From: Oegoconia quadripuncta
Lineage: Eukaryota; Arthropoda; Insecta; Lepidoptera; Autostichidae
Assembly (NCBI GenBank): GCA_949316235.1
Contig: OX438750.1
Span: 15,812,865-15,876,864 of the forward strand
DNA length: 64,000 nucleotides
Direction: 5' to 3'
This document shows, one piece after another, positions 23,336 to 33,731 of the stretch. The translations under genes and the position numbers were made by a program. The first letter of the stretch is position 1; each line of letters starts with the position of its first letter. The notes beneath the pieces are model-generated. The model searched no databases and was not told where the DNA came from. It worked only from the letters and a program-made list of their open reading frames with translations.

Positions 23336-23730
23336 CTGGGGAACTTCGATATTGACCTTAACGACGGTAACCGGTTTCAAGACAACGTGAGAATTAGCCA
23401 TGACTTTCGTCTTGTCTATGTTAATTTTGAGATCTGAATGGAAGAAACGTTGTGATATATTCGCCATTTACATGTTTGCCTCCTCCAGTACGCAGATGAA
23501 CCTTCGGTGATATCACATCCCCCTGAGTAACATCCACACGTAATTGAATGGGTTTTGACTTTTGATCTTGTAGTTGCACATTCATTATAGCGGCGTCAAA
23601 CAGATATCTCAACATCTCGTATATCTCACCAATCGACTTGAGATAGCTGCAGAGATTCTAGAATAGCACAGATTTCGACAGAGTCGAACGTTATCATGTA
23701 GTCCATGAATGTAAGACAAAGTGGCTGATT
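23336..23730 (-). pseudogene. RTE-like LINE reverse transcriptase fragment
   Basis: The minus strand contains EYNQPLCLTF..DYM..FDSVE, VQLQDQKSKPIQLRVDV, TQGDVISPK, HVNGEYIT and LKINIDKTKVMANSHVV. These correspond in order to RTE-clade motifs (FDSVE; RGVRQGDVISPKLF; NGEYI..LRFADDI; LDKTKVM). The segment between ISPK and NGEYI, and the one carrying the catalytic FADD box, are deleted, and stops and frame changes are present. Its end joins the R1-like fragment without a gap and in the same orientation. Confidence 0.8.
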
Positions 23731-24287
23731 ATACTCCTCTGTCGCTCAAGCCCATTCCATATCATTACCTACCGTTTACGTGAGCCTCATCTCTTACGTC
23801 TCTACGTCTTCTTACTGCTGGGGCTAACCCAAGACGGGGTATCCTGACCCGGTACGAGTATGAATGGTAATGATATGGAACGGGCTCGAGCGGTTGTAGC
23901 TCACGTAAACGGCAATGGTATGGAACGTGCTTACTACGCGGCAAGGCTGATTCATAAAACCCACATAATAATATCCGCTTTCAGGAACACACAAGTCGCA
24001 CAATTTCAAATTTGGAGCAGCTATCTGCATCAAAAGCTCTAACCTGAATGTCCCTTGCTTTTTCCTCAATTTCTAAAATGAATGCCGAAAGAAGAATTCT
24101 AAAAGCGAGCGTGTAGATCTAAACAAGGAAGCCAAATTAAATAACAACCTTGATAAAAAAAAAGAAAAAACCATGGCAATACGCGATAAAGTTGAAATCA
24201 CAGTATTTATCGTGGTAATCTGTTAAAACGAGTGACATAGTAATCGTAGAGCAGCATTTTGACATTAGTTTGCGATAAAACGTGCGT
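23731..24287. other. Spacer with imperfect inverted repeat
   Basis: CCATATCATTACCTACCGTT with TACGTGAGC at about 23756-23788 is mirrored by GCTCACGTAAACGGCAATGG and TATGGAACG at about 23899-23928. An additional AATGGTAATGATATGGAACG lies between. The rest is unremarkable up to the satellite start. Confidence 0.45.
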
Positions 24288-26273
24288 TTTTAGCGAGATC
24301 AACTAGGGAAGTTTTTAATATGTATCAAAGATTATTATTTGACAGTGCAAGAATAATTTGAAACAATTGCACAGCGGTCTTAGCAGATACTCATAAGTTT
24401 AATTGTATCGTATAGACAAGGACTTTTTATGGATTACATAGAAACATTTTAGCCAGTGTTATTAAGTTTTTAGCGAGATCAACGAAGGAAAATTAAAAAT
24501 ATAAATCCAAGATTATTACCTGATAGAGCAAGATCAATTTGAAATAGTTGCACAACAGTCTTAGCAGATAGTGATAACTTTAATTGTATCGTACAAACAA
24601 GGACTTTTTATGGATTACATAGAAACATTTTAGCTAGTGTTGTTAAGTTTTTAGCGAGATCAACTAAGGAAAATTTATAATATACATCCAAGGTTATTAC
24701 CTGACAGAGCAAGATTAATTTGAAGTAGTTGCACAACAGTATTAGTAGATACTAATAACTTTAATTGTATCGTATAAACAAGGACTTTTTATGGATTACA
24801 TAGAAACATTTTAGCCAGTGTTATTAAGTTTTTAGCGAGATCAACGAAGGAAAATTAAAAATATACATCCAAAATTATTACCTGATAGAGCAAGATCAAT
24901 TTGAAATAGTTGCACAACAGTCTTAGCAGATAGTGATAACTTTAATTGTATCGTATAAACAAGGACTTTTTATGGTTTACATAGAAACATTTTAGCTAGT
25001 GTTATTAAGTTTTTAGCGAGATCAACGAAGGAAAATTTAAAATATACATCCAAGATTATTACCTGACAGAGCAAAATTAATTTGAAATAGTTGCACAACA
25101 ATATTAGTAGATAGTAATAAGTTTAATTGTATCGTATAAGCAAGGACTTTTATGAATTATATAGAAACATTTTAGCTAGTGTTGTTAAGTTTTTAGCGAG
25201 ATCAACTAAGAAAAACTTAAAATTTACATCCAAGATTATTATCTGACAGAGCAAGATTAATTTGAAGCAGTGGCACAACAGTCTTAGCAGATACTAATAA
25301 GTTTAATTGTATCGTATAAACAAGGACTTTTTATGGATTACATAGAAACATTTTAGCTAGTGTTATTAAGTTTTTAGCGAGATCAACGAAGGAAAATTTA
25401 AAATATACATCCAAGATTATTACCTGACAGAGCAAAATTAATTTGAAATAGTTGCACAACAATATTAGTAGATAGTAATAAGTTTAATTGTATCGTATAA
25501 GCAAGGACTTTTATGAATTATATAGAAACATTTTAGCTAGTGTTGTTAAGTTTTTAGCGAGATCAACTAAGAAAAACTTAAAATTTACATCCAAGATTAT
25601 TATCTGACAGAGCGAGATTAATTTGAAGCAGTGGCACAACAGTCTTAGCAGATACTAATAAGTTTAATTGTATCGTATAAACAAGGACTTTTTATGGATT
25701 ACATAGAAACATTTTAGCTAGTGTTATTAAGTTTTTAGCGAGATCAACGAAGGAAAATTTAAAATATACATCCAAGATTATTACCTGACAGAGCAAGATT
25801 AATTTGAAGTAGTTGCACAACAATATTAGTAGATAGTAATAAGTTTAATTGTATCGTGTAAGCAAGGACTTTTATGAATTATATAGAAACATTTTAGCTA
25901 GTGTTGTTAAGTTTTTAGCGAGATAAACTAAGGAAAATTTAAAATATGTATCCAAGATTATTACCTGACAGAGCAAGATTAATTTGAAGCAGTGGCACAA
26001 CAGTCTTAGCAGATACTAATAAGTTTAATTGCATTGCATAATCAAGGAATTTTATGTAGTACATATAAACTTATTAGCGACTGTTCTTAAGTTTTTAGCG
26101 AGATCAACTAAGGAAAAATTTAAATAGATAGCAAAGATTATTACTTGACCAAGCAAAATAATTTAAAGCAGTTGCACAGTAGTCTTAGTAAATACGAATA
26201 ACTTGAATTGTGTAGTAACAGACAAGTCATTTTTATCAATTAAGTACAAACTTGTAAGCTTATATAGCTAAGT
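24288..26273 (+). repeat. 181-bp satellite array, eleven units, with 361-bp higher-order repeat
   Basis: TTTTAGCGAGATCAAC marks unit starts at 24288, 24468, 24649, 24830, 25011, 25191, 25372, 25552, 25733, 25913 and 26093, with a decayed start at 26274. Spacings are 180-181 bp. Each unit contains AGTTGCACAACAGTCTTAGC and AATTGTATCGTATAAACAAG. The dimer 25011-25371 is repeated almost without change as 25372-25732, and a third partly similar dimer follows. Copies at the array edges are the most diverged, as expected of a satellite growing by unequal exchange. No ORF. Confidence 0.95.
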
Positions 26274-26780
26274 TTTTAGATAGATTCATTTCGGGACGTT
26301 AAGAACATATACTGTGGATAATATCTTAGTTCAGTTTGCGAAGTTTTGTGGTGATGTTGACTAATATGTATCTTTGCCGCTAGTTACAATAAAAATTAGT
26401 AAGAACCGTGACTTTCTTAGCACTAGTAAATAACAATCCATTGCTATCACAGCCAAACAACAACTTTGTTACTACGTATAAGGACAAATTGCTGGATAAA
26501 GAAAGAATTTAGCAGTACTGACTAATTTTTTCAGCTAAATATTGTTTGACCCTGCAGCTAACTGCTCTTTATTGAGGTAGAAAAGCCATCGCTACGGTTA
26601 CAAAAATTTTTGATTGGACAACTAAATCGCGGCAACCAAGTTTGTTTAGCTGCGATATATAAACCATTTCTTTCCGTGTATATTGTGCATTATTCTAAGA
26701 TTTCTTCCTGTATAATAATAATTATATTTATGGTTCTGTACAATGTATTGTGGCACTGAATAAAAGTCTCTATGTCTATG
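26274..26780. other. Right flank of the satellite, TTAGC-rich, with retroposon-like tail
   Basis: Sequence in the same TTAGC/GCTAA style continues to about 26660. The end at 26740-26787 reads AATAAAAGTCTCTATG and repeated TCTATG, which resembles the 3' tail of a non-LTR retroposon. Confidence 0.45.
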
Positions 26781-26787
26781 TCTATCT

Positions 26788-26848
26788 TCACATAACATTA
26801 GGTGTGATTGAGGTCAAGTACGAACCCGTTGTGCAAAAAAAAAACACT
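26788..26848 (+). mobile_element. SINE-A 3' end only
   Basis: TCACATAACATTAGGTGTGA, TTGAGGTCAAGTACGAACCC and GTTGTGC plus an A run: the exact continuation missing from the copy cut at 13310. Confidence 0.8.
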
Positions 26849-26925
26849 CCCATTTGCTTGGGGGGACGGACTTTCTTTCTTTCTCCTACTTTTTCACCCC
26901 TAAATTCTTACTTTAATTAGCAATA

Positions 26926-27020
26926 GAGTCCCGTAGGGCACCGTCTAACTTCAGTAGGCGCCGTGCAGAGTTACACTGTTGATCCTGGCTTACAGGAGTT
27001 ACAGCGGGAGGATTTCGGAA
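26926..27020 (+). repeat. Dispersed repeat Q, copy 1
   Basis: GGCACCGTCTAACTTCAGTA, CACTGTTGATCCTGGCTTAC and AGGAGTTACAGCGGGAGGAT are shared with the minus-strand copies at 56665-56763 and 63960-64000. The identity of the element is unknown. Confidence 0.65.
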
Positions 27021-27380
27021 GTGGGATCTATATTAGAGCGCATGCGCTCTAGTGTTAAATATAATAATTCTATTTTACCACAGACAACTCGGAGCTGAGT
27101 GTTACCAACGTAAAAAGCTAAATATGGATAATACCATAGTTTTATTACAAATTTCCATTACACCTATCTAATCGCGATTGTCATTTAAAACGGAATCATC
27201 ACCCTCTGTGAGATTATTTGCACTACAGTACACATGTTTAATTATTTTAATGAGAAAGGTGTACAAGTCACTAAACCTATTAAAATAGCAATTAATTCCG
27301 TACAATTAGGTTAAAATAACACAGTATTCACATAGCAACCAGTATGACAACTCTATTCTAATAGTAGTCTTTATTATTTT
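27021..27380. other. Intergenic, nothing recognised
   Basis: AT-rich filler between two repeats. Confidence 0.4.
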
Positions 27381-27442
27381 TCTTTTTTATATGCACTACG
27401 GAATGGTACTTGACCTCAATCACACCTGATGATAAGTGAAGT
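27381..27442 (-). mobile_element. SINE-A 3' fragment
   Basis: ATGCACTACGGAATGGTACT, TGACCTCAATCACACCTGAT and a remnant of TTAAGTGAAG. It abuts a LINE 3' end. Confidence 0.65.
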
Positions 27443-27570
27443 TAAGTGATATTATTTATTGCACAGAAAATTAATAAAAAGATAACAGGCATAAAACAGT
27501 AAGAATTAATGTACAAAGGTGAGTTTATCTCTAAGAGAGTCTCTTCCAAGCAAATTCAGTGGTGGTTGGA
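27443..27570 (-). repeat. LINE 3'-end fragment (type 1)
   Basis: TTTATTGCACAGAAAATTAA, AAGAATTAATGTACAAAGGT and AGTCTCTTCCAAGCAAATTC parallel 31668-31840. Read on the minus strand it ends in a TGCAATAAA-type tail, as in lepidopteran non-LTR elements. Non-coding 3' region. Confidence 0.55.
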
Positions 27571-28014
27571 AAGTTATACGGGACGGTGAATAAAATAATA
27601 ACTGAAAAATAAAAAATAACTAATATTATCTACTTAGAATTAGATAAAACATACTAAAAATTCATATTGAAACGATTACCTACAGACTATGTAAACTTAC
27701 TTAAATATACGGTAAACTAGGTACGGCAAGATAGGACCGTGGTGGTGTATTCCAGCGTCATTTGGAGGCTCCTCTGAAAACCAGCGTTGTGAAAGGCTAC
27801 AACCCATGCTGAGTTGGAGACCATTCTGATCCATCGTGCGTCACCGATAATTAGATGAAAACACAATGTTTACTTTTTGTATGAGTCTCGACTAATACTT
27901 GTATAAGATGGCTTTAAATAAAATTTCTTTCTTTGAAATGTGAAAACTAAAACATAGGTAAACCAACATAAGTTGTACATTTAGAAAAATTAAAATACCT
28001 TTGAAAACTATTTG
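27571..28014. other. Intergenic, nothing recognised
   Basis: A segment around 27742-27850 (TGGAGGCTCCTCTGAAAACC, AGCGTTGTGAAAGGCTACAA) resembles one at 56900-57005 (GTGGCATCAAGTGGTCCCCC, CTACAACGCTGGTTTTCAGT) read on the opposite strand, so it is probably repeat-derived. Confidence 0.35.
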
Positions 28015-28091
28015 GTACATGACCTGCCCGGGAATCGAACCTGGACCTCCCAAATTGGGAGACTGTGTCTCCTCCACTGAGCCACCGACTT
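28015..28091 (-). mobile_element. SINE-B tRNA-like head
   Basis: Minus strand: TCGGTGGCTCAGTGGAGGAG, ACAGTCTCCCAATTTGGGAG and GTCCAGGTTCGATTCCCGGG, giving an A-box-like and a perfect B-box-like motif. No intact acceptor stem is seen. The body characteristic of the full copies is missing. Confidence 0.75.
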
Positions 28092-28654
28092 TCTGATTCT
28101 TCTTTTTTGATTTATTCTGTACCTAAAAAGAAATCTTAATTTATCCAATGACGGCGTCTCTGGACGGAATAAACCCTCTTAATGGAAATCGGTTAGGTCG
28201 TTTCGAAGATATTCAGCTTTTAACACTATTAATTTGGTCTATCTGGATGATGATTGTATCATCTGTTTCCTCAGGGATTTATCACAAGGGATTAAAATTA
28301 GACATTGCTAATCTACAATTAAGTAAAAAAAAATGTCATACCACTTAGCTATTCGTATCAACATATTACATATTGTGCCGTAACTGTTCTAACTAGTCTA
28401 GATCTAGAATTGTGTCAGTTGGCGGCACCTGGCGCAAGGTGCGCGCACGGCATGTGCGGCAACTGCCAAATCGACGCGTGCGCAGCTATGCCACTTGTTT
28501 TATTAAATTATTGAATTAGTCATCGTGGGGGCAATTTGTTTCCGCTTTAGGGCTGAGGCTTTTATTGCTTTTGCTGATTGGCACATGGTAAATGATTAGT
28601 TTAGAAGTCATGTTCTTCGGATAAACTATAAGGGGATAGGTCTTAAGCTTAAGA
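28092..28654. other. Intergenic; GC-rich patch
   Basis: 28415-28495 is locally GC-rich (GGCGGCACCTGGCGC, GTGCGCGCACGGCATGTGCG). The 66-residue plus-strand frame at 28148-28348 has no domain. Confidence 0.4.
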
Positions 28655-28840
28655 CTTTTCTTGTGGGTTCAAATAATTGAACCGCCAAAACTTGACAAAA
28701 CAACCGCCTTCACTCTGATGGATGATGAAGTCTACATGGGACAACTCCAGGGTTCACCAGTGATACACCCTATCAAGCTAAAAACAAAGTCTAAGTCGGT
28801 TAACAATTTATTGACGAAAGTGTGGGTGAACATCATCATT
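28655..28840 (+). repeat. Dispersed repeat family N fragment
   Basis: GAACCGCCAAAACTTGACAA, CACCCTATCAAGCTAAAAAC, AAGTCGGTTAACAATTTATT and GACGAAAGTGTGGGTGAAC match the order in 998-1225 and 4230-4440. The 73-residue frame is incidental. Confidence 0.5.
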
Positions 28841-28985
28841 ATCAGCCACAGTACGCCCACTGCTGAACATAGGCGTCTATAGAATTCCAGAGTGACCGGT
28901 AGGAAGCGGCCTGCATCCAGCGATTTCCCGCGACCTTTATCAAGTCATCTGTCCACCTTGTGAACAAAATCCGGCATCAAGCGCA
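28841..28985 (-). pseudogene. RTE-like LINE 3' end (ORF C-terminus)
   Basis: The minus strand encodes RWTDDLIKVAGNRWMQAASY then RSLWNSIDAYVQQWAYCG and a stop, followed by GATAATGATGATG. This matches the C-terminus of lepidopteran RTE proteins (RWTDDL...AG..W...A.DR..W...GEAYVQQW) and their TGATGA-type 3' tail. It is 5'-truncated and non-autonomous. Confidence 0.8.
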
Positions 28986-29735
28986 GAGTAGGACGGCCAC
29001 TCACAAGGGTGAACAAACCTAAAAAAAACAAACATATATAGTTTTTTGAAGTCGGATAAAAGCACAAAACCAATGCCATAAATAAGACAAGACAAGACAA
29101 GATGTTTATTTACCAAAAAGGACCATACATAATTATACATTTGCTGTAACATCTACACTAGGCTAGGCCTGTATCGAGGATGCCAAAATTTCCATAATAT
29201 ACTAGAAACAATTTCACTGGTCATTACATTATAAGTAACATCTGTTAAATTAGACTTAGGGAGATAGACATGCATGCAGAACTAGCATTAGATTTCATAA
29301 TATGGTAAATAGAACGGAAGTAAGTAGGTTTTCTCAAGTATTATGTCTCCGAAGAATTATTACAGTAGGCTATATGACGTATATTATGTCGTAGGCAGAT
29401 ATTTAATTTGCCATTCAATTTAAATGTCCAGGCGGATCGTAATGTATGGTGGGTATAAATATTCTGCATTATTGGAAACTGCACTGCATGTCCTCAGTAG
29501 TGGCCAAAGCACAGATTTGTATTAATCTGTGGGCCAAAGGAACCTAACCAACTCGGTCTGAGCGGCACATTTTTCTGTATATAATCAAAAATGTCCATCG
29601 CCTAGGTATGCAAAATGAGTCAAGTTTGTTCAAACGATTCGGTGGCCTTTGAGACAACTTGAAAAATACACCGTCAGGTGTTCCTTTTTGTATAGTTATT
29701 TTACTCTTTCGTCACGTGGTTAATATTCGGACAAT
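28986..29735. other. Intergenic, little recognised
   Basis: It contains a GACAA microsatellite (about 29084-29102) beside ATGTTTATTTACC, probably the tail of a retroposon. The rest is unassigned. Confidence 0.4.
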
Positions 29736-30160
29736 CGCCTCCGTGGCTCAGTGCAAACAATATAATGTTTATAAAACGGAAGTCGCGGGTTCGATTTTTA
29801 GCTGGATACGTGTTTAGTACTCGGTCTAGTTGGTGGTACGTTATTTGTATTAGTCGGCCTGCTCTACTACCACCATCTTATGACCTTATGGTAACCATTG
29901 TACTTAATTTTTATTTTTTTCATTGCTGTTAAATTTCGACAACCATAACACCGAGTAGAATAATTGTGCACTCGAATATTTTTGTACGTGTTTCTGTAAT
30001 ATGCAAATAAATGTTTTAACTATCTATCTTATCTAAGTCTACCGCCAAGCCGCTGTTACAGCATTGTTGTATTCCAACTGTTTAAGACATATCTAGTCTC
30101 CCAAATAGTTGGAGATTTCCAATGAGCGTGCTGCCACCTTCGGTTTCATCTTGACTTAAC
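29736..30160 (+). mobile_element. SINE-A, old copy with nested insertion
   Basis: Head CGCCTCCGTGGCTCAGTGCA with GGGTTCGATTTTTAGC in place of the usual B-box, and a diverged body that resumes at 30028 with TCTAAGTCTACCGCCAAG and ends CATCTTGACTTAAC. It is older than most copies by its substitutions. Confidence 0.75.
29881..30027. mobile_element. Insertion nested in a SINE-A
   Basis: About 147 bp with ATCTTA on both sides (before 29881 and at 30022-30027) interrupts the SINE. It begins TGACCTTATGGTAACC and ends in AAATAAATGTTTTAACTATC, like a short retroposon with an (ATCT)n tail. Confidence 0.5.
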
Positions 30161-31059
30161 TGTTCACATGATTTGATAAACAGCAGTAATCATTTGTTTA
30201 TTAACCGAAGCATCTCTATCGGAAAATATGCAAGATAGATAAAAAAATTGACCTTATAGCCCACCGTTATTGTAATAGAGGAGACTACCCGATGTAACGA
30301 GGCCAAGGTGTGACGCAACTGTCGTGCAATGGTACAGGTGAACCAGTCAGGTGGAAACGCACCCTAAACATAAATGAAAACCAACTTAACTCTGCAGATG
30401 CCGTGCGGTTATTCGTTTTAACAAACAGAAGCGATGCCAATTTCGCAGCCGCAAATGGACGTTTGTAAAACTACCTTTGTCTATTAGGAAACACCTTTAA
30501 CAGCATTTAGCAGGTACAGCTTTTAAGGTCATAAAACTGTTTCATTTTAATTAAAGGGTCGAACTCTGTCTGTGGTTGATAAGTGTTCTTGTAGGAAGGC
30601 ATCTATTAAGCACAACGGGTTACGTCTGATCTCAATCACAACTGATGTTAAGGGTTGATTAGACCTCACTTGTCTTAGGACTTTTTAGTTTAAACGACCG
30701 ACTGGTGTAAATAGTGACTTTGTTTGCGAATCGAATGCCGAGAGGAGTAAATTTCTATGTGATGAACACGAACTGCTGGATCCAGAATGCGACTACAACT
30801 AAATAATCAACTTATAATAGACAATACTTAAACGTTGCAACATTACCCCCATCACAGAAAAACTAATAGTACTAACGTACCCCATCTAATGGGCACAATA
30901 TCTTTTAGATTAGCTTCAACTTACCACCTAAGATGCTTTTGTACAAATTGGTGAATGACGTGTACATCTTTAATTGCCATATAATATCAGGAATTGAATT
31001 TCTAAAATATGTAGACTAATATTATATGATGTTGATGTTCCAAATAAATAAATAAATAA
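30161..31059. other. Intergenic with a SINE-A scrap
   Basis: A minus-strand SINE-A 3' remnant lies at about 30607-30655 (AAGCACAACGGGTTACGTCT, CTCAATCACAACTGATGTTA). No gene seen. Confidence 0.5.
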
Positions 31060-31165
31060 AAAACATTTATTTCCGAGTCGTGGATATTTGTATTATTATT
31101 TATGTATCTTTGTCCGTTATCTAGTGTACAGGTTTTGCTTAGTTTGGGAGTAGAGACTAATCGTC
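31060..31165 (+). mobile_element. SINE-C body fragment
   Basis: CATTTATTTCCGAGTCGTGG, TGTCCGTTATCTAGTGTACA and GCTTAGTTTGGGAGTAGAGA follow the body of 57655-57892. No head is present. Confidence 0.6.
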
Positions 31166-31167
31166 TA

Positions 31168-31272
31168 TGGCTAGCTACCACCATGTTATTTAAGTCTGCC
31201 AAGCAGCAATGTTAACAGCAATGTTGTTTTCCTGCTGTTTGAGATACATCTAGTCTCCCAAATAAGTTAGAT
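31168..31272 (+). mobile_element. SINE-A body fragment
   Basis: CTAGCTACCACCATGTTATT, CAGCAATGTTAACAGCAATG and CTGTTTGAGATACATCTAGT match the middle of SINE-A in a diverged subtype that is shared with 29736-30160. Confidence 0.6.
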
Positions 31273-31667
31273 AGACGCAGATAAAGCATTTATTTACGCC
31301 ACTACAAATAAAAGTAAAGAATAGAAAATACAATGAGAGAGTGTGTGCCGCAGTAGCACAAATGGGTTATAACTTAGTGTGGAACATCACTCAAAGAGCG
31401 AAACACTGGTTTTCAGTTACAACCCCTACAAGTACGAGTGCTTAAAGTACGCGCATGTTCCCGTCTGCGTGTACATTTGTGGTCAATCGTGATTGAAAAG
31501 TGTCCATTGTTGATACAGCTATAGTAATTATGATAACAAGTAAAATGAATGATATGATGTGATGTGACAAAAGGAAAAAAGAAGTGCATAGAAAGTTCCA
31601 CTACAGGTAACGCTTTGGAATTCCAATTTTTTGTTTTTCCGTTAAATGCCCTAAGGTGTTTTTGAAC
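31273..31667. other. Intergenic, nothing recognised
   Basis: The minus-strand frame at 31413-31688 has no domain and overlaps the tail of a LINE fragment. Confidence 0.4.
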
Positions 31668-31840
31668 AAGCCTAATGATACAATACAATACAATACAAAC
31701 ACACTTTATTGCACAACAGATAAGAAAATACAGTGTCAGAAAAGTGGTAAGAATAGAATGTACAATTTGGCGACCTCATCACTAAAAGCGATCTCTTCCA
31801 GACAACCTTTGGGTTGGACAGTACATTTGAAATATGTAGG
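31668..31840 (-). repeat. LINE 3'-end fragment (type 1)
   Basis: An (ATACA)n run, ACACACTTTATTGCACAACA, GTAAGAATAGAATGTACAAT and AAAGCGATCTCTTCCAGACA. Read on the minus strand it is a 3' UTR ending TGCAATAAAGTGTG plus a short tandem tail, the pattern of a lepidopteran non-LTR element. Same family as 27443-27570. Confidence 0.65.
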
Positions 31841-31872
31841 TAATGATAATGATAAGTTGAACATAATGATTA

Positions 31873-31924
31873 GTTGGGGATTTCCGATGAGCGCGCTGCC
31901 ATCTTCGGTCTCATCTTGACTTAT
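31873..31924 (+). mobile_element. SINE-A scrap
   Basis: GTTGGGGATTTCCGATGAGC, GCGCTGCCATCTTCGGTCTC and ATCTTGACTTA only. Confidence 0.55.
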
Positions 31925-32106
31925 AGTCCAGTGAAAATATGTGTGCCTGAAATATTGATATTTATAAAAAAAATATATGAATTGGAGTTTTGTAATAATG
32001 CGTTAAGAGGATTTATTCGGTCCAGTGGCGTCCTCATTGTATAAATTAAGATTTCTTTTTGAATGCAGAATAAACCAAAAAAAACACTCGAGAAGCCTAA
32101 ATGCTA

Positions 32107-32218
32107 ATTGTTGAAAATACCCTACAACCAACCAAACCAAATATACCCTGCTGGGAATCAAACCTGCGACCTCCACATTGTAACCTTATGTAGTTTACAT
32201 TGAGCCATAGAGGTAGTT
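32107..32218 (-). mobile_element. SINE-A head fragment
   Basis: CCTACAACCAACCAAACC, TGGGAATCAAACCTGCGACC and TACATTGAGCCATAGAGG: the tRNA-like head with a damaged B-box. Confidence 0.65.
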
Positions 32219-32685
32219 AATTTATCAATGTCTGTCTGTGCTGAGTTAATGTGGAATTCATCACATATACCATTTCTTTTGCTGTCAGCTGATAGTTTTT
32301 GACAAAATAAGGTATTAATAAAGAGTATGGTCAAGATCGAAAGTTGTATAATAAGTTATATGGTATAATGGTAACCATTAAAATAAGAAATGTGACGATA
32401 CATTTTTGTAAACACGCTATAAATTGGTACTGAATACTGCATGCACAGTTTGCACAGCAAAGGAATGATACAGTGAAGTCCTTTATAATTGCTCATTGAT
32501 TTATGAAACGTTCCATCTATACTTTGTCATACTATTATAATATTTATAATGATGTAACGGCAAAAAATTAATTAAATTTTCTACTTAGTTCTCACAAAAC
32601 AACATCGTCACCACTGACACTCGATTTATCCAAAGTCGTTTCAAAATTTTTATTAATTACCCTAAAGGTATTTTATTTGCATTAT
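32219..32685. other. Intergenic, nothing recognised
   Basis: AT-rich, with no repeat terminus or frame of interest. Confidence 0.4.
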
Positions 32686-32870
32686 ATTTTTTTATCACAA
32701 CAGGCTATAACTTAACCTTAATCATACCTGATTTTAAGTGATTATGGTGCCGAAGGTGGAAGGGTCTCATCAGAAATATTCAATTTATTGGAGGAACTGG
32801 ATAGATTATCTCAAACAGCTGGAATACAATAATCCTATAATCATTGTAGCTTGGCGGCTTGTTCGCAATA
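32686..32870 (-). mobile_element. SINE-A, old 3' half
   Basis: CAACAGGCTATAACTTAACC, TTAATCATACCTGATTTTAA and AGCTGGAATACAATAATCCT. Strongly diverged from the majority, so an old copy. Confidence 0.6.
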
Positions 32871-33731
32871 TAGACTGAAATTATTTTTCAAATTGGATTC
32901 TATGCAGAATGGAATAACCGTAGATATGCATTATATTAAGCCTATAAGCCTAGTTGGGTAAAGGATAATTTGACCAACTGATATAATAGTAAGCATTCCC
33001 TAAAATTTGTACAAGACCATAGATACATTATATGGATTTAATTCGTATTATCAATATAATATTAATTTTCTACCATAAAACCACTATCAAGTTATTTATT
33101 TATTAAATTATTAAGAGTTAATTTTTGTTAATAAGTCATGTATCGTCATTTTAAGTAATAAAGATTATTGAGAGTGGTGCAACAAGTGTGGCAGTGTACC
33201 TACTAAATCCTTATACTATTGCTGTAGTGATGTATTCATTCAACTTTTTTCTTTAATTACGACAACGGTCGCTCTTCCCTACCGGCTGCCTTCAATCGAT
33301 CTCATGATAAAGGTGTAGGGCTAGTAGAATAGCCAGGTGTCAGGGCAAGGCAAATGTTTCACGAAAAAAGTAAAAAACTTAAAGATCACCCGATTAAAAA
33401 ATCTGTGCAGGTGGGCAGCAAGGATTTGATCAGGCGAAAGACAGCTGTCCAAAAGAACTGCTCAAATTAAGGAAATCATTAGTTTTGGGTATGTTTTACG
33501 ACGGAGATAGTTTTGCACATGCTGATTGTGGATGGACTGCCGTTTGATGTAGTTGGTATTCTGCCTTCGACATTAAAGGTTGCGGGTTCAAACTGGGTAA
33601 ATAGAGCTTTATATTTTCATAAGTATAGAATACTATTATTGTACAATGAAATGTCTAATGATGTTAGATCAGAAATCAATAAAAATAGCGTTTTGAATAT
33701 AGGTGTAAAAAAAAATTCTAGTACACGGCCA
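32871..33731. other. Intergenic, nothing recognised
   Basis: The 100-residue plus-strand frame at 33513-33815 runs into a SINE-A head and has no domain, so it is not called. Confidence 0.45.

Larger units (their letters stand above)
13311..26787. mobile_element. Candidate large insertion inside one SINE-A (inference)
   Basis: This block is flanked by the 5' part (12986-13310) and the 3' part (26788-26848) of a SINE-A in the same orientation. The two parts meet exactly at CATCT|TCAC with ATCT present on both sides (13307-13310 and 26784-26787). Inside are four tandem arrays with TTAGC-rich units, a minus-strand exon-like ORF and two LINE fragments. The right end carries a TCTATG-repeat tail typical of retroposons, so a smaller retroposon that later received nested insertions is an alternative. 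No terminal inverted repeats were recognised. Confidence 0.3.

Noticed and set aside
24288..26273. CRISPR-like array
   Set aside because: The repeats are 181-bp tandem units without unique spacers, in an insect genome with no cas genes. It is a satellite.
28015..28091. Functional tRNA gene
   Set aside because: The A- and B-box motifs are clear, but the acceptor stem does not pair and the same head recurs attached to a common body elsewhere, so it is a SINE. The same reasoning applies to the heads of SINE-A and SINE-C and to 6590-6655.
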